From positions 930,001-994,000 of the forward strand of contig NZ_JADQDF010000001.1 in assembly GCF_019263585.2 (NCBI RefSeq): 64,000 bases of DNA, written 5' to 3'. A program made the translations under genes and the position numbers. Positions 61,656 to 64,000 of the stretch are shown here, piece by piece. The notes under the pieces were generated by a model. The model saw nothing but the letters and a program-made list of their open reading frames with translations. It was not told the origin of the DNA and ran no database searches. Each line of letters starts with the position of its first letter. Position 1 is the stretch's first letter. Source of the stretch: Pseudonocardia oceani (lineage in GTDB: Bacteria > Actinomycetota > Actinomycetes > Mycobacteriales > Pseudonocardiaceae).

Positions 61656-62663
61656 GTGCAGCACGAGGTCTTCGAGTTGGGTGACACCGCACTGCAGAAG
61701 GGCGGCGTCCTGCCCGCAGCGCGGCTGGGGTACACGACGCTGGGCGCGCTGAACGAGGCCCGGGACAACGTCGTCGTGTGCCCGACCTGGTTCACCGCGA
61801 CGCCGTCCGACACCGCGGCCACCATGACGGGCGCCGGGCGCGCGCTCGACCCCGAGCGCTACTTCATCGTCGTCCCCAACCACTTCGGCGCGGGCGTCTC
61901 CTCCTCCCCCAGCACCACCCCGCCGCCGTTCGACCGGGGCAGGTTCCCGCACGTCACCACCTACGACAACGTCGCCGCGCAGCACCGCCTGCTCACCGAG
62001 CAGCTGGGCGTGGAGCGGATCCGGCTGGTCACCAGCTGGTCGATGGGCGCGTGCCAGACCTACGCCTGGGCCGCGCGGCACCCCGGGATGGTGCGGGCCA
62101 TCGCGCCGATCTCGGGGTCGGCCCGCACCGCGCACTTCAACAAGGTGTTCCTGGCCGGCAACATCCGAGCCATCACCTCCGACCCCGACTGGAACGACGG
62201 CTTCTACACCGACAAGCCCCCGGTCCGGGGCGTGCGGGCGATGGCCGCTCTGTACGCCGGCTGGGGCTTCTCGGAGCCCTTCTACCGGGCGGAGCTGTTC
62301 CGTGCGTTCGGCGCGAAGGACGTCGAGGAGTTCATCGACCGGTTCTGGGACCCGTTCTTCCTCAAGTGCGACGCGAACGACCTGCTCGCCCAGATGTGGA
62401 CCTGGTGGAACAACGACCTCGGCGACCACGCCGACTTCGGCGGGGACCTCGACGCCGCCCTGGGCGCGATCACCGCGCGGACGATCATCCTCAACGCCGA
62501 GACCGACTCCTACTTCCCGCCCGTCGACAGCGGGTACGAGGCGAGCCGCATCCCCGGGGCCGAGTCCCGGCCGATCCCGACCGTCTGGGGCCACCTCGCC
62601 CCCTTCAACCCGCAGGACCAGGAGTTCATCGACACGGCCCTGCGGGAGCTCCTCGCGAACTGA
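61656..62663 (+). CDS. Alpha/beta hydrolase, homoserine-acetyltransferase-like
   Basis: A 335-residue member of the MetX-like branch (ARLGYTTLGALNEARDNVVV, YFIVVPNHFGAGVSSSPS), nucleophile in SWSMGACQTYAWA near residue 129, Asp in NAETDSYFP and His in WGHLAPFN. The MetX substrate residues are not all present, so hydrolase activity is as likely as acyl transfer. GTG 61656 follows AGGAG. It may be co-expressed with marR. Confidence 0.85.
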   Translation: MQHEVFELGDTALQKGGVLPAARLGYTTLGALNEARDNVVVCPTWFTATPSDTAATMTGAGRALDPERYFIVVPNHFGAGVSSSPSTTPPPFDRGRFPHVTTYDNVAAQHRLLTEQLGVERIRLVTSWSMGACQTYAWAARHPGMVRAIAPISGSARTAHFNKVFLAGNIRAITSDPDWNDGFYTDKPPVRGVRAMAALYAGWGFSEPFYRAELFRAFGAKDVEEFIDRFWDPFFLKCDANDLLAQMWTWWNNDLGDHADFGGDLDAALGAITARTIILNAETDSYFPPVDSGYEASRIPGAESRPIPTVWGHLAPFNPQDQEFIDTALRELLAN

Positions 62664-62794
62664 GGGGACGACGCGTCACGCCTTCCCCGCCACGCCAGGC
62701 TCCGGGTGTTGGCCCCGCGGACCAGCGGGTCGCCCTCGACGACCATGCGCTCGGCCAGGTCGACGGCGGCGGCAAGCAGCTCGTCGCGGGTCAC
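62510..62794 (-). pseudogene. 5' remnant of a gene coupled to uvsE
   Basis: GTG 62794 overlaps the uvsE stop (GTGA). The first 35 residues (TRDELLAAAVDLAERMVVEG, DPLVRGANTRSLAW) look like a real protein start. The rest of the frame runs antisense through the 3' end of the convergent hydrolase gene, is low in gene-like character, and ends at 62510. The gene has probably been cut off by a rearrangement. Confidence 0.5.
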
Positions 62795-63696
62795 CGCTGC
62801 ACGGCGCCCAGCTCGTCGAGCACCACGCGGGCCTGCAATGCGCTCGCCTCCTTGTTCTTGATCTCCAGCATGACGTCGACGTCGCGGTGGCGCAGCCGGC
62901 GGACGAAGCTGCGGAAGTGCTCGACGTCGAGCGTCACGGCGTGCGCACCGGGCCGCCGGGCCGGGTCCTGGGTCGAGTAGTCGACCATCGGCATGCCGTC
63001 GACCGGGCGCCAGGTCGCCGCGGCCCGGTCCAACCCCTTCAGCACCGTCTCGCCGTCGTTGCGGATGCTGTGGTGCAGGGTGTCGAACAGCACCGGGACG
63101 CCGACCTCGGCGTGCAGGCGCAGGCAGTCGGCCAGGCTCGCGTCGCGCTCGTCGTTCTCGATCACCAGGCGCTCGCGCACCGGCTCCGGCAGCGCGGCGT
63201 ACCGCCGGGCCCACACCTGCATGCCGCGCTCGGCGTCCCCGTGCCGGCCACCGAGGTGGACCTGCACCTTGTGGCTCGGGTCGAGACCGAGCGCGTCGAG
63301 CAGCTCGGCGTGGTAGACCAGCTCGGCCACGCTGCTCGCGTACGTCGACTCCGACGGAGAGTTGAGCACCACGAACTGCCCGGGGTGCAGCGAGATCCGG
63401 ACGTCGTGGGCGCGGACGTAGGCCCCGATGTCGGCCAGCTCGCCGGCGAACCGGCCGCGCCAGTCGTACCCGCCCGACACCGGGTGCGAGGCGAACGGGA
63501 CCAGGTCCGAGGTGATGCGGAAGAACAGCAGCCGGTGCTCGGTGTTCCACGCCAGCACCCGGCGCAGGCACGCGAGGTTGGCGGTGATCGTCTCCGTCAT
63601 CCGCTGCTCGGAGTAGGACGCGAGCCGGAACGTGCCCGAGCTGCGGCACGCGAGGGCCTGGTTGACCGCGGGGTAGCCGACCTTCACCGCCGACAC
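62791..63696 (-). CDS. uvsE: UV damage endonuclease UvsE/UvdE
   Basis: A 301-residue TIM-barrel repair nuclease: KVGYPAVNQAL at the start, RISLHPGQFVVLNSPSE near 105, KVQVHLGGRHGDAERGM near 145, LVIENDERDASL, VLFDTLHHSIRNDGE and DVMLEIKNKEASAL hold the metal-binding His, Glu and Asp residues. It nicks 5' of UV photoproducts and other distorting lesions. GTG 63696 or GTG 63687 is the start. The short UvsE form without N-terminal extension is common in actinobacteria. Confidence 0.9.
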   Translation of the reverse strand: MSAVKVGYPAVNQALACRSSGTFRLASYSEQRMTETITANLACLRRVLAWNTEHRLLFFRITSDLVPFASHPVSGGYDWRGRFAGELADIGAYVRAHDVRISLHPGQFVVLNSPSESTYASSVAELVYHAELLDALGLDPSHKVQVHLGGRHGDAERGMQVWARRYAALPEPVRERLVIENDERDASLADCLRLHAEVGVPVLFDTLHHSIRNDGETVLKGLDRAAATWRPVDGMPMVDYSTQDPARRPGAHAVTLDVEHFRSFVRRLRHRDVDVMLEIKNKEASALQARVVLDELGAVQR

Positions 63697-63725
63697 GCTA
63701 CGACGGCGGGTGGCAGTCTGCCGGG

Positions 63726-64000
63726 ATGGACGACCGGCCCCTGATCCTCACGCTCCGCCTGGACACGGCGTCGCGGGAGCGGTTCGACGCGCTGCGCCGC
63801 ACGCACTTCCCGCCCGGCCGCAACCACCTCGCCGCGCACGTCACCCTGTTCCACGCGCTGCCGGCCGAGCACGCGGACGCCGTGCGCGCGGACCTCGCGG
63901 ACGTCGCGGACCTCGCGCCGTTCGCCGTCGAGGTCGCGGGCCTGCGCCCGCTCGGCCGCGGCGTCGCCTACGTGCTGCGCAGCCCCGAGCTCGACGCCCT
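63726..64000 (+). CDS. 2'-5' RNA ligase / LigT-like phosphoesterase (5' part, runs off right edge)
   Basis: From ATG 63726, 91 residues: LILTLRLDTASRERFDALRR, then the first HxT motif in AAHVTLFHALP. The second HxT would lie beyond the window. The family hydrolyses or ligates 2',3'-cyclic phosphates. It is divergent from uvsE across about 30 bp. Confidence 0.75.
   Translation, partial: MDDRPLILTLRLDTASRERFDALRRTHFPPGRNHLAAHVTLFHALPAEHADAVRADLADVADLAPFAVEVAGLRPLGRGVAYVLRSPELDA

Overview
The window is very GC-rich, uses GTG and TTG starts freely, and packs genes into operons whose stop and start codons overlap (GTGA, ATGA, TGATG). Together with an aerobic phenylacetate (paa) cluster, several luciferase-type monooxygenases, a virS/mymA-like locus, an ECF42-type sigma factor, a furA-katG pair and a short ppdK, this points to a catabolically versatile actinomycete, most likely Pseudonocardiaceae (Pseudonocardia-like). 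That assignment rests on recognised gene families, not on a database search.

Layout. 1-2147: 5' part of a selenocysteine formate dehydrogenase with an in-frame UGA and a SECIS hairpin. 2269-3272: two small genes and a dyad-rich intergenic stretch. 3273-7584: alpha/beta hydrolase, SDR and Baeyer-Villiger-type flavin monooxygenase, divergent from an AraC regulator (virS/mymA-like). 7605-17756: complete phenylacetyl-CoA core, paaABCDE, a TetR (PaaR-like) with an enoyl-CoA hydratase, and paaJ-paaZ-paaK, with two matching candidate operators. 17764-18814: broken histone-deacetylase-like gene. 18895-21434: Rieske protein, YciI protein and a PEP-mobile-domain protein. 21650-27606: TetR, aldehyde dehydrogenase and P450, with an SDR and an acyl-CoA ligase on the other strand. 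27606-32143: phosphatase, a small conserved protein, short PPDK, then ECF42 sigma factor plus DGPF/YCII protein.

32600-38647: a degraded MmyB-like regulator, then a coupled operon (bicupin dioxygenase, DHDPS-like aldolase, FAH-family hydrolase, ornithine-cyclodeaminase-like dehydrogenase) divergent from a LysR gene, and a P450 lacking its N-terminal third. 38847-48346: TetR with crotonase, luciferase-like oxidoreductases, acetoacetyl-CoA synthetase, and an AcoR-like activator beside a limonene-monooxygenase-like gene. 48489-51655: Nudix, DUF4230-like and FAD proteins. 52158-56289: GNAT remnant, furA-katG, globin and a small protein. 56326-64000: GH65 phosphorylase, a siderophore-binding protein without signal peptide abutting an MFS remnant, VOC/MarR, an alpha/beta hydrolase, UvsE and the start of a 2'-5' RNA ligase.

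The most distinctive non-coding content is repetitive. A 40-bp near-perfect palindrome supplies the stop codons of two convergent genes, and a degenerate relative lies inside the paaD reading frame. A family of about 100-bp palindromic GC-rich elements occurs three times at 40358-40905 and twice at 51776-52145, with a 98-bp near-identical duplication. At least four genes are decayed (deacetylase, MmyB-type regulator, GNAT, MFS) and three more look truncated (P450, siderophore-binding protein, ORF at 62510), so this chromosome has been losing genes and gaining repeats.
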